Source of the DNA: Ailanthus altissimus | Taxonomy: Eukaryota > Streptophyta > Magnoliopsida > Sapindales > Simaroubaceae | Assembly: GCA_946807835.1 (NCBI GenBank) | Contig: OX327699.1 | Span: 20,572,014 to 20,636,013, forward strand | Direction of reading: 5' to 3' | Length of the DNA stretch: 64,000 nucleotides | Shown here: in pieces, positions 12,769 through 24,208 of the stretch | Position numbering within the stretch: the first letter of the stretch is position 1 | Layout: each line of letters begins with the position of its first letter | Notes under the pieces: generated by a model | Seen by the model: only the letters and a program-made list of their open reading frames with translations | The model's database searches: none | Told to the model about the DNA's origin: nothing | Position numbers and translations under genes: made by a program

Positions 12769-15700
12769 TGTTGGGATTTATGCTCATGTGTCATTTCAAA
12801 TTTGTATGAATATTGTATTTTCATACTTATGCAATAAATAAATATTTTTTTAAATCACTAATTATTTTTTATAAGGTAAGATGCATGTAACATTTCAGAC
12901 ATTGTATTAATCTAAAGGAGTTCAGATCAGGTCTAAAGAGTTAGAACCCTATTTGAAATGGGACAAAGATATGGGAATATACTAACAATGACATAGTTGT
13001 AAAGAGTTACAAGCGTTGCAAGGAAATACCATTGTGCAAGTATGTTCTAATACTATATGTTCCTAATTTATTTCTACTGACGTAAGGTCTGTCGAATGGA
13101 ATCGATTAATATAGATAAATGTATGTCTATATCTAGATGATCCAGATGGTTAATCTTAGCAGACTATGAACTTAGAGGAAGCTCGTATAGATATACAAGT
13201 ATTCAATAAGGACTGGATACTGAACCGACTCAAAACATATCTTTAATAGATATCCCATAAAATTGTCAATTGAGGGTCTTCTTGAGTTGAGTAGTATTTA
13301 TGGTCATTTGACATGAGCACCTGATGCGATATTTCTATATCTTAAAATTAAGCGCAAGTATATTCTATCGTAACAAGTAATAAAGGGACTTAATAAGTCG
13401 AATATTGAACCCACAGGGATAGTTTTTACGTTTTTACCAAATACTAAAATTATATCTTTCTAATAATTATTTAGAAAAATAAAAATCTAAGAATGACTAT
13501 AGAAAATATAAAAACAAAAACACAATGCAAAGAAAATTAGGTGATAGCAATATAGAGATAACCTAAGATTAATATTGTCCCTCAATATGCTTTCTAATAA
13601 TTAATCTCTAATATTTAACTCCCTTGGTCTTTTTTATTAGTTAAGACATTAATGTATTCACATGCCTCTTCCAAGGTCATGCAAGTATATCTTAATTTAT
13701 CAAATACCTATATTCCTATGATACTTGTAATAAATTAAGATTCATTAAGATTAGGTCTTATTGATTATACATGCCAATTAAGTATATTCCTATCCTAAAT
13801 TGAAACTTACATATGCAACATTTAATGTTACTCTATAATCAGACATCAAATTACCTAAGTCTAAATAACGTGATTCCTCTTCCGAGTTTATCAACAATAT
13901 TATCAACTCATTCACCGTATATTGGCCAGATATATTGAAGCATTAAGAACAAGTAATTTAAATAACAAAGATCTAAGTTTATTAAATATTTAAAAGATAT
14001 GGCAATTAAGTACACATATTGAGTTCAAGTATTAATTCTAGAAAATAAATTTAGTTCATAACTATAAGAGAATAACGGTAAAAATAATAATAAATTATGA
14101 TACAATCAATAGCAAACTAATATAAACGTCGAATTTGTCTTGATTGCGTTGCCTAAGAACCCTTGATGCCGAAGAACGCCTTGAATCTCTTTCTAAGGTT
14201 GCTTCAATCAAACTCATATTGCTCTCTAACACTTGTGCTATGTATTCTTGGTGTTCTTAAATTGCTCTAGGGTGATTTTTAACGTCTGAGGTTGAGGGGC
14301 TTTTTATAGGGATTGATATGAGCTTGAAAATCTCAATTCTCATTGGACTAGGACTCGCACTACCGCTGGGTTATCACTAGGGAGGGTGATGCGTGTAATA
14401 GGCCTTACCACTGGAGCGATAGAGTGATAGAGCTGGGGCGCTATCCCGTCGCTGGCGCGATGAAGAGATGGTGTTGGGGCGCCAGATGCTACTTAAACAG
14501 GTCTAATTTTCTTATTTCGATTACTATTCCAGCACTGGGGTAAAAATCCTGGTAGCGCTGAGGTGGTGGACTTATATTTTAAATTTTTTGCATTTTAGTC
14601 CATCTTTAAATTTCATTCAAGTCCTTATAAATAACAATAATACACATAAATAGTCATCTATTCTCATAAAATAATAAAATATTAAAATAAAAATATGAGA
14701 AAATATATAACAAATTTGCCTTTATCAGTATCACGGTGGGTTTGTCAATGATCCACCATACTTAAGTTCCACACATGTTAAAGACCTTTCATAGTCTGAC
14801 CGCTGGGTGTTGCTGGGTATGGTCCGATACTTATAGAGTCTGGTGTATATAGATATGAGATCCGTCAGTTCATATGGGTGAGTTAAATATCCAGATGCTC
14901 CAAAGTTGTATTCTAGAAAGTCTTATAGCCATAAGAATTAAACCGAAGAAAGAGTTTCTCGTGGTATAAACAATATCGCAAAAGAATTTGCGGATATTAT
15001 TTATCGAAATACGAATCAAAGAGATAAGTTTATGGTTGAGTAATAAGGGATTTAATATGTTGATTTATGTCTCCGCTCTTCTAGGATATTTATGATCGAA
15101 AGATTGTACGAATATGAATTAATCTCAATTTGTATAGTTAAATTCACCATTTTTGTATTATCCATAACGTGTGTGTAGGGCATTGGTTATGAACTTACAA
15201 AAATATTTTGTGAGACAAAATGAGTGTGCACTTAGGGAGTCTCACTATATGAAGTGTACTCGTTGAACACATGAGTAGCGCATTAGATCAAATTGTTTGA
15301 TTCGGGAAGTTTTCGAAAGATATGAATTTATTTCAGGGTTTTTTCGGGCAATAGCTAAGGTTTAAGTGCTAAACCTAATATTGTGTCAAGTGAGACTTGA
15401 CACTTTTATATACTTAGTGTATGCCTCAAATTGTGCCAATAATTGGTATGAGTACTAAATTTGACATTAGTTGATATAGCTACCATTTAAATAAAATAAT
15501 TATTATTTTATTTAAATTAAATTAATTAGCTATTTATTTATTTAATCTACTAAATGTATGCTTCAAATTGTACCAATAATTAGTATAGATACCAAATTAG
15601 GTATTTATAGATATAACTATTAAGATAATGAAACAATTGTTGTTTCATTAATTTGTAATTCGACCGTATGTAAATGTTATCAAATGAATTTGTTCATTTG

Positions 15701-16376
15701 ATTAATCAAAACCTTGCCAAATGTTGATTTATGGTTTAATAAAACAAAAGACAATGACATGTTTTTATTTCCTAATGGTTGAATGTGTTGGAATGGCAAT
15801 ATGTTCTTAATTCATTGGACAAAAGCAAATGAACTCTTTTCAATTGAATTTGATTCAATTGAAAATAGCAAGAGGTGACAACAATTTTGTCACCAATTGC
15901 TTTAATATTTAGTCACCCATTTTGAAGTATTGACTAAGTATTGAGAATGCATTGTCATGCTTCAACACTTGATATATTCAAATTATATTATTGGCTAGCA
16001 GTGAGGCAAAGTTTGCCTATAAATTGACCGAAAAATGTGTGAGTTGAAGATGTGTGAAAAATGAATTACTTTTAGTTTTTGAGATGTTAAGTGTTAACTT
16101 TAATAGTTTGAGAAAAAGAAATAAATATCAGATGCAAGTGTTGCTTTGAATATTTTAAAAAAGTAAAGCTATTAGTTTAGTTTTTGAAAACCCATTATGA
16201 CTCTAACTAAATTTGTTCAAAAGCACGCTTTAAGAGTGAATCTCTAATCTTATTAGTGTAATGAGACAATATAATGTGTGCTTTAATTTCGCTGCGTTAC
16301 ATGTATGATATATTTTAATTATTTAATAATACACACAATCACCCGTAGCACTGCGTACACGTACACAACACCAACA
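12769..16376. mobile_element. Solo LTR (family A/B) with a further solo LTR inside
   Basis: Begins TGTTGGGATTTATGC and ends ACACCAACA. It is flanked by a perfect 5-bp TSD, ATAAA at 12764-12768 and 16377-16381. Without the inner insertion (13322-14727 plus its TSD) it is about 2.2 kb and matches 5583-7700 along its length. No internal coding region is present, so it is a solo LTR. A TATA-like CCTATAAATTG near 16017 hints at plus orientation; this is weak. Confidence 0.85.
13322..14727 (-). mobile_element. Solo LTR, 1.4 kb, Tat/Athila-type ends, third-level insertion
   Basis: Begins TGATGCGATATTTC and ends CCTTTATCA. The host sequence is known from the sister copy at about 6121: GAGCACCACGGTGG is uninterrupted there. 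The flanks GCACC (13317-13321) and GTATC (14728-14732) read as a TSD with two C-to-T changes. The start holds the phrase CGAATATTGAACCCACAGGG. Read on the minus strand this resembles the conserved 3' ends of large plant Tat/Athila-type LTRs (family recalled, not searched), so the copy is placed on the minus strand. It holds no coding region. Confidence 0.75.
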
Positions 16377-17529
16377 ATAAATATATAAAATATAACAACT
16401 TATGCAACTATATATATCATGGGCCAACATTAAAATTTGAAAATTATATCACATTACACGAATTCCTATGTCAACTTAAGAAAAATACAGAGAAATAGGA
16501 AAAAGGTTAATTTGTGGCTCAGTGAGTAGGTATAATATAAAAATAATATATACTTTATATGTACTGTAAATAATAGCTTCTTAATAATAATTTAATAAAA
16601 AATAATACTATGTGTAATGTACACAAACAAATCTATAATATAAAATAATCATAAAATTATGTATAAAGAAATCCTAAAATTTTTACTAAAAATATAAGTT
16701 GTCATAAAATTTATATTGAAACTAAAATCATATTGTAATACTGAGAATCTGAAAATTTAGAAGCGTAAACTATCATGAAATCTGTGCTATAACATAATAC
16801 TGAGAATAAATGTATACTGCCACTAAAAACTATACAAAACTTGTACCCAGAGAAAAATTGGTTTAACTTGACGGAGTTACTTACGCATAGGAAAAATGAG
16901 AGATCTGAGCTAGTTTAACCCAGTGAAATGCTGCATTACTCGAGTAGAGCAAACTAAATTAATCTAATGCATAAGCAAATCAAACTAAACTAAAAGGGGA
17001 GGTACGCATCTGTTAGTTAAAAAACTATTATATAATATAGTAGAAGCATAAGTATTCTGAAATAAATATTTTGTATTAACATAATCATAAATATACTATA
17101 ATAAATTATGGAAGCATTTTTATATATAGTTAATTAGCATAATTATTTATCTATTTAAAAATAATTCATTGATAAAAAATCTGATAACATGTAATTAAAT
17201 CATAAACTGTGTATTAAAATCATATAAATTATATATAGCTATTCACTTATAAAACCGCACTAATCCTAAACTGGATCAAAAATTTGAGATCTACTGATTG
17301 CCAATACTCATCCTATATCACATGGTGTAAAAATATATTGTTAGTACTAATATATATCATAAAACTAAAACATTAATATTCTAATTTCATAAAACTATTC
17401 CCTACCACATAACTAGATATTAATTTTACTACCTAAACTTATTTTCTGTATTTCTGTTTTTGCTTTTCCTCTTTTGGTCTCCCTTTCTTTTTTTCCCTTC
17501 TTCGTAAACCAAATAGAAATAAAGACAAG

Positions 17530-17530
<1 letters not shown>

Positions 17531-17560
<30 letters not shown>

Positions 17561-17569
17561 CGCGCGCAC
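17531..17569. repeat. Compound (TA)n(TG)n(CG)n dinucleotide tract
   Basis: TA repeats pass into about ten TG units and then CGCGCGCA, giving nearly 40 bp of unbroken purine-pyrimidine alternation. The same point in the other gypsy LTR (near 26685) has only a short TATATATACATGCACA, so the tract expanded here. Confidence 0.85.
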
Positions 17570-17666
17570 CGCTTGAATATATATATATTTTATTCATTTT
17601 TGAACTAATCATGTTGTCATGCCACATGCGTTACACTAATCAAATTATCATGGCACGTGCATAACA

Positions 17667-18500
17667 ATTTACCCTCTTATAAAATTTTCGTCCTCAAAAT
17701 TCACATAACTGTCTAAAACAAGTATGGACACTGAACTCTCGTCTGATCCTCACGCTTTTAAGTAGCTTCCTTTACTGCATAATTCCTCTATAAGACTTTA
17801 ATCAGAGGAATAGTCTTATTACGCAATATTACTGGCAATAGTTAAAATCTTAATATGCTCTTTATTGTAGATTAAGTCTGGACTCAACTGAAATGGATGA
17901 GAATTTAAAATATGATAAGGACGAAGTATATACTTCAGCAACATAGAAATATAAAATACATCATGAATGCGTGACAACTCAAGCGATAACACTAAGCCGT
18001 AAGCAATCACACAAATCCTCTCAATAATCTCATACGGCCCAATATATTGATGATCAATTTTTCTTGTTTGACAAAATGAAGCATACCCTTCCATGCAGAA
18101 ATTCATAAGGAGACTATCATCTATTGCAAACTCAAGCTATCTGTGATGTTTATATGTATAACTATTCTATCTATCTTAAGCTGCCTTGAGTTTGTCTCTA
18201 ACAATACTGATCTTCTCGCTAGTGGTCTGGATAATCTCTAGACCCAATAGTTTTCTCTCTCCAACCTTATCCCAACAAATTAGAGTTATACATTTTCTTT
18301 CGTATGAAGCCTTATATAGCATCATTTGGATACTAAACGGATAACTGTTATTATAAGCAAACTTTATCAATGATAAATAATCATCCCAATTATCACTAAA
18401 TGGCAACACACAGGCTCGAAGCATATATTCCAATATCTATATAGTCCTCTTTAATTGCCCATCCGTTTTAGGATAAAAAGCTGTACTAAATTTTAATTTA
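17667..18500 (-). pseudogene. Gypsy integrase C-terminal part and chromodomain-like tail
   Basis: Minus-strand frames give FAYNNSYPFSIQMMLYKASY and CWDKVGERKLLG, the conserved end of the integrase core of Del/Tekay-type elements. Then come IGPYEIIERI and LSRIHDVFYISMLLKY, the GPF/Y-like module. A decayed VKEAT-x-KRED segment near 17770 corresponds to the chromodomain end. Several stops and shifts interrupt it. In live elements this protein inserts the DNA copy and the chromodomain biases target choice. Confidence 0.85.
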
Positions 18501-19076
18501 GTGTCCGAGGCCTTCTATAAGTTAGGCTAGAATCTAGAAGTAAATCTTAGATTTTTATTTAATACAAAGGACATTGGAGCCCTATGCAATTATACAATCT
18601 CACTCATATATAAATGAGTTAATTTGTCTAATAAATATGAAACCTTATACGATAAAAAATAACCAAACTTTATAAGTCGATCAATAATCACTCAAATACT
18701 ATCATGACCATTCCGAGTATGTAAAAGTTCAATAATAAAATTCAGTTGGTATGTTCTCACTTCTACTTAGGAATTGGAAGTGGCTGAGATGATCTTGCTT
18801 GATATTTTACTTTAACCTTTGACAAATCATGTAGTGAGATATAAACTCTACAACTTTCTTTTCATACCCTGCCACTAATAATACTCTCTTAAAGCATAAT
18901 ACATTTTAATGCCGTTAGGATGTATAGTATAAGTTGAATTGTGAGTTTCTTTTAAAATATATTTCTTTAACTTTGAGTATTTGGTACACAAAACCTAATA
19001 CCCATAACTAATGTCCCATCACTTTTTAAAAGTAAATCTGTCTATATGTCATCTCTTACTTCTCTTTTAAATTTAA

Positions 19077-19313
19077 CTATGTTAGGATCCGAATCTTGCA
19101 TCTCTCGAATCTAATCAATCGATATATGCCTAACTTGAAATGTGCTAGAAGTACTAAGTATTCATGCACTAACAAATCAACTCCCACATATCCCAATTCA
19201 ATAAATAATAAAAGATAAATCACTCTCAAATGAGTTAAAGAGATAGAAGATTTCCTACTGAGTGCATCTATCACTATATTAACTTCACCTAGATGATAGT
19301 CAATAGTAGTCAT
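19077..19313 (-). pseudogene. Gypsy RNase H C-terminal remnant
   Basis: The minus strand reads IDYHLGEVNIVIDALSRKSS, which is the family motif at the end of the Ty3 RNase H domain (DYHPGKAN-VADALSRK in intact members). It lies between the reverse transcriptase and integrase remnants, as expected. Confidence 0.85.
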
Positions 19314-19601
19314 AATCTTTAACCAGCTCTACTTATCTTCTTTGTTTCATATTTAGGTCTTTCTGTGTGAACAAGTACTTTAAACTCTTGTAATCAGTAA
19401 ATATATGACACATGACACCATATAAATAATGCCTTCAAGTCTTTAGTGCAAGCATTACTGTTGTTAATTTCAGATCATAGGTTTGATAGTTTAACTAATA
19501 TTTTTTTAATTTACCTAAAAGCATAAGCTATCATTTTTTCATGTTGGATCAACATATAACCCAATCCTTGCCTAAAGGCATTACTATAAATTATAAATCC
19601 T

Positions 19602-20900
19602 TCAATGTCGGATAGAAGTATGAGAACATGAGTTACAGTCAATCTTTTTTTTTAGTTCTTGAAAACTATCTTCACATTTATTAGTCCACTCAAACTTTAC
19701 ATTCTTCTTGGTCATTTTTTTCAATGCTGTCATAATTTTAGAGAAGTCTTTAATATACCTTTGGTAATAACTTGTTAGACCAAGAAAACTTTTAACTTCT
19801 GTCACACTAGTTGGTCACGCCTAATTTACTACAACTTCAATTTTTTGATGATCTATATAAATTATATTAGCTAATATCGTATAGCATAAAAATGCAACTC
19901 TATATAGCTAAAATAGATTTGTTGAACTTAACATATAACTATTTATTCCTTAAAGTCTACAGCACTATCTTCAAATACTCTGCATGCTCTTTTGTACTCC
20001 ATAAATAAATAAAGATGTCATCAATAAAAACTGTAACAAACTGATCCAGATAAAAATGAAACACCTTGTTCATAAAATATATGAATGCAGTTGGAGCATT
20101 AGTCAATCCAAATGTCAGTACTAAGAATTCATAATACCCATGTCAATTTTTGAAGGTAGTATTAGACATATCACTCTTTGAGAGCATTTTTGTAACTTGT
20201 AACTGATTAAATAAATCATCAATGTGAAAAAGTTTTTACTTCTTATGAATAGTAACCTTATTTAGCTCTCGATAATCAATACATAGTTCACAATTTCATA
20301 CTTCTTTTCAATAAACAATATTGTAGTACTTATGGCAATATATACACCAGGTCTGATGAAACCATTTTCTACAAATTCTTATAATTGAGTCTTCAATTCT
20401 TTTAATTCTAAAGTAGTCATTCTATATGATGCTTTGAAGATAGGAGTTATTTCTGGAACCAAATCAATTGCAAAATTAATCTCTCTATCTAATAGCAAAC
20501 CTATAAGGTTTTCAAAAAATATATTTGAAAAATCTCTGACCATAGAAATATCTTTTAATTTAACTGCACCAACTCTAATATCAATTATATGAGCTAAATA
20601 GACTGAACATTATTTCTTGACCAATCGTCTTGTAGTCATAGTAAATAAAATATAACGTGGAGGAACTTGTCACTCTCCACAAAAAATGATGTCAGGTTCT
20701 CTATGTTTTCAAAAAATTACCTCTTTTCCAAAAACAGTTTATTATATCATGATGATTAATTAACCAATCCATCATAAGTATGACAAATTCATGAATATTA
20801 AAAAAGATTAAATTTGTTGCCATCCCACTATTATCCAATGTGATAACACATCCTTGAATTACACTACCAATCAACAATGATTCCCCAATTGGTGTAACTA
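19602..20900 (-). pseudogene. Gypsy protease/reverse transcriptase remnant
   Basis: Minus-strand segments include FIDDIFIY (20011-20028 region), the polymerase active site with both Asp kept. Also present are VKSFLGLTSYYQRYIKDFSK and FEWTNKCEDSFQELKKKI at 19602-19805, the connection segment after the polymerase. Upstream, near 20740, an MDWL-type segment marks the end of the aspartic protease. Frames are broken by many stops. Confidence 0.85.
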
Positions 20901-21105
20901 TTACCTTGAGGCCTCTTACTCTCTATATTGCTTATAATAAATGGAGGCATAAAACTTTGACCAGAACTCTCTCTACCCTCCTGCTAATATAGGATGCTGA
21001 CTATATTGTTGACCACCCAAATTGTGAATACACTCTATAGTGTTATCTTTCTAAGTTGTCACTATGTCTATCTTCTTACTGTAATTGTAACTAACTGAGT
21101 AAGTT

Positions 21106-23870
21106 TAGGGATGACAATTTGGCCCGAATCTAGTTCTGAAAAAATCAAGAATCCGGCCGGGCCTAAATAAAATCAGGCTTTTATCTGGATTTGAATCCAA
21201 GCCAAATTTAAGTTTTTTTGGGAACTCGAAAACCCAGCCCAAATCTGAATTTTATTTATTTTATTAAAAAAAAATTAATTAATTTTTAATCTTTAATATA
21301 TATGAATCTTACAATTACTTTATAAAATAAATGTCAAAAAAGTTCAAATTTAACCTTAAAAATTGAAAATAAAAATAAAACAAGGTTAAAAAAATAATAA
21401 ATTATGAATACAAATTATACAATTTAACAATTTCTATATAAAATAAATACCCTATGTAACACCTCCCTTACCCGTATTTCCTTAAAACGAGATCAGAGAA
21501 TGCTATCATTTTCTTGCAAAACCTTAATATTAAAATAAATTTTTTATTTTAAAACCAAATGGACAGAGTCTCCTCTAAAAATTGGACTTTCCACCACCTG
21601 TTACAAAGAAAAAAAAAAACACTCCCAATCATTCTATTTCTCAACTCAACTCATATTACTCAACCATAGACTCACCATACAACTTTTAGCTCACAAAAGT
21701 CACTCATTCACAAAATATAATTAGATACACCGTAGGATCGAAAGAATATATACAATTTATCATTTATAACTCAAAAACAGTTCTTGATCATATATACATA
21801 TGTACATGCAGTAGATATCCATATAGTTTGTTGTACAAACATTTTGAACACAAATGAAATATCTACCCAAACTATATAAACAGAGGATGTGACTAATCTG
21901 AGTTGCTGCAGATATGGTTTATCTCTTCAGTTTTCAATGTTGGCAACTCTACTATCTGCGCGTGGTAAATCCAACACGCGAAACAAAAAATTTGCTTAGT
22001 GAGTGTACACAAAAGTGAAACAATATAATTTATTAATTCAAACAATGTATAAATAATATAATCAATTACTATCACTTATCACAATGTCAACAGGATAGGT
22101 TAAAATTTATCAAAATATTTAAATCAATTAATCAAAATATAACATATATTTAAATTAAAATTCAATTTATTATATACGTGCTTAAACCATTACATGTTAT
22201 CTCAGTAGGCGCCTAAAATAAACACTGACACGAATTCATAGATTGGCTAACGAGCTATCAGATAGTGATCCAGCATCGGTCACTCGGTGATTACCCGCCG
22301 GATCTAGATCAAATCAGAGTATATGACGGATCAAAGATACAGATTAGAATCACTAGAAATATAGAATAGTGCAATACTGTTATAACACCCTATTGGCATG
22401 TCAACTACCAATCCCCACCTACAAATGTTCAGGTTTACCCAGGGCTCCTTAATAATTTAATAATCATATTATATTAAAACCATTTTTTTTAATATTCAGA
22501 AGTAGACTCAAAAAATTTCAAATATTAACATATAGATCCGAAACTTTCAAGAATTCAAATACAAGTCTTAATAATGTTTTTTTTCAAAAATTCACATACA
22601 AGTCCAAATTTTTAATATTTCATACATAAGTATAAGGTTTTTACAAATTCACATTTGGGTCCGAATTTTTACACAATTTTATATATAGGTAATACTCAAT
22701 ATTAAAAATACACCAACATAGTAATTAATTAAATACACTATTTGCATTCAAGTATCCATCAAATAATTTAATTACATAATTATACATTAATGCCCTAAAA
22801 CAAAAATTTAAGTTCAACTTAAATGTATACCAAACCTTAAACACCCTCAAAGTAGCATTCACTTCTTCTATTTCTCCTTTCATTGGCTCTGTTTTGCCAA
22901 GCATTTACCTTAATATTCAAGAATACACAAATAAAATTTTAATTAATCCCACTAAAATGCAAAAACCCTAATTCAAATGGCAATTGAAATTACAAACCCT
23001 TTAAATCCCAAATCTATATTCAATTAAATTTTTTCCACTAACTCACCTTAAACTTCACTTTTCCACTTAACAATAATCCTTGAAACTTGATAAAAATGAG
23101 TTTAATTACAGGTTTGGGGGCTTGATTTACTAAGGAAATTATGTAGAATTGTTGAATTTAAAGAAAAATAAAAGAAAAATGGAGAGAAAATGCAAAAAGA
23201 GGGGGACGACAATATTCTTTGCAAAAATGGGTATTTTTCTATACTATTCCCCTTTACATACTCATCATTTTTCTTGTTAAGTTTTTCATCAATTAAATTC
23301 AAAACTATAAAAATGCCATTGGTTAGAAATTGTAGCATTTGATTGATCTAAAAATTCAAATAACTATTTACTAATTAAACTAGTTAAAATCTAGTCAAAA
23401 AATAACCAATTCTACCACTTTCCAATTCGTTTGATGGCTAATTGCTATTAATTTATGATAAAGTTTTGAAAAAGTATAAATGACCAAAGTTTTAATTCTA
23501 TGAATCTATTTATACCATATCAACATTTTTCCAACCAATTAAATTCTTCCATTTTCTTTAACAAATAGATTTAATCCTAATAAAAAAAAATTAATTCTAG
23601 TAAATAAAAAAATTAATTCTCATAAATAAATATTCCGAGGTGTTACACCCTAAAAGTTCAAATTTTATGAAACAATGAATTTTTTTTTTAAAAAAAAATT
23701 GGCTCAACCCAAATTCGGCATGGCTCGGTCTGAATATAAACTCGGATTTAGCCCAACAAAAAAAAACTCGGGCTAAACTCAAGTTCTGGATTTATAAAAA
23801 AAAATTCGAATCCAAATCCAAATTCGGGTTGAGAAAAACCCAGATCGCTATCTAGATTTTGCCATCCCTA
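21106..23870. mobile_element. Non-autonomous hAT-like element inside the gypsy internal region
   Basis: The left end TAGGGATGACAA and the right end (reverse complement TAGGGATGGCAA) form terminal inverted repeats typical of plant hAT elements. Flanks AGTAAGTT (21098-21105) and TGTAAGCC (23871-23878) agree at five of eight positions, a decayed 8-bp TSD. Without its own insertion it is only about 570 bp and has no transposase, so it needed a helper. It interrupts the gypsy gag-protease region. Confidence 0.7.
21455..23647 (-). mobile_element. Solo LTR, 2.2 kb, inside the hAT-like element
   Basis: Begins TGTAACACCTC and ends GAGGTGTTACA, so the two ends are also an 11-bp inverted repeat. It is flanked by a perfect 5-bp TSD, CCCTA at 21450-21454 and 23648-23652. 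Many plant gypsy LTRs start TGTAACACC and end GGTGTTACA. The CGGAATATTTATGAG phrase after the right end, read on the minus strand, suggests minus orientation. It has no internal coding region. Confidence 0.85.
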
Positions 23871-24190
23871 TGTAAGCCTATCTATGGACTACTCTAAAAT
23901 AGGTTTATTAGGTTATCTCTTTGTAAGTTGTATCTCAAGTTATGGTACTTATCAAGGGTGTATCTACTCTATAAGAGAATTTGACTGAGTTTGAGGTTTG
24001 GGTTTAGGGGAGGCTGATTTAGCTATTTTCTCTCTAAAAGGTTTCTCATTTCTCTTTAGTATTGAGGGAGATCCTATTTTAGCCATATGTTTTGTGCGAG
24101 GTTGGCTACGTGGACGCATGATGAAATTTATAAAATACTTTAAATATCTCTAACATGCACGCATCATGTAATGTTTGCAAAATCTAAAAT

Positions 24191-24205
24191 CATGCTCTGA
24201 TACCA
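24191..24205 (-). other. Primer-binding site of the gypsy element
   Basis: On the minus strand TGGTATCAGAGCATG matches the 3' end of initiator methionine tRNA, the common primer of plant LTR elements. It lies 3 bp inside the 5' LTR (24209-26795), which fixes element orientation and LTR border. Confidence 0.85.
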
Positions 24206-24208
24206 AAC

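Larger units (their letters stand above)
12632..17666 (-). repeat. 3' LTR of the gypsy element, containing a nested solo LTR
   Basis: Starts TGACATGACTTGACC and ends GTGCATAACA. Its two arms (12632-12768 and 16382-17666) match the 5' LTR at 24209-26795 segment by segment. The interruption at 12769-16376 is another element with its own TSD. A purine tract on the minus strand (complement of ACCCTCTT at 17671) fits the polypurine tract just inside this LTR. Confidence 0.8.

Noticed and set aside
17531..17569. CRISPR-like or functional repeat array
   Set aside because: A dinucleotide microsatellite in a plant LTR; no spacers.
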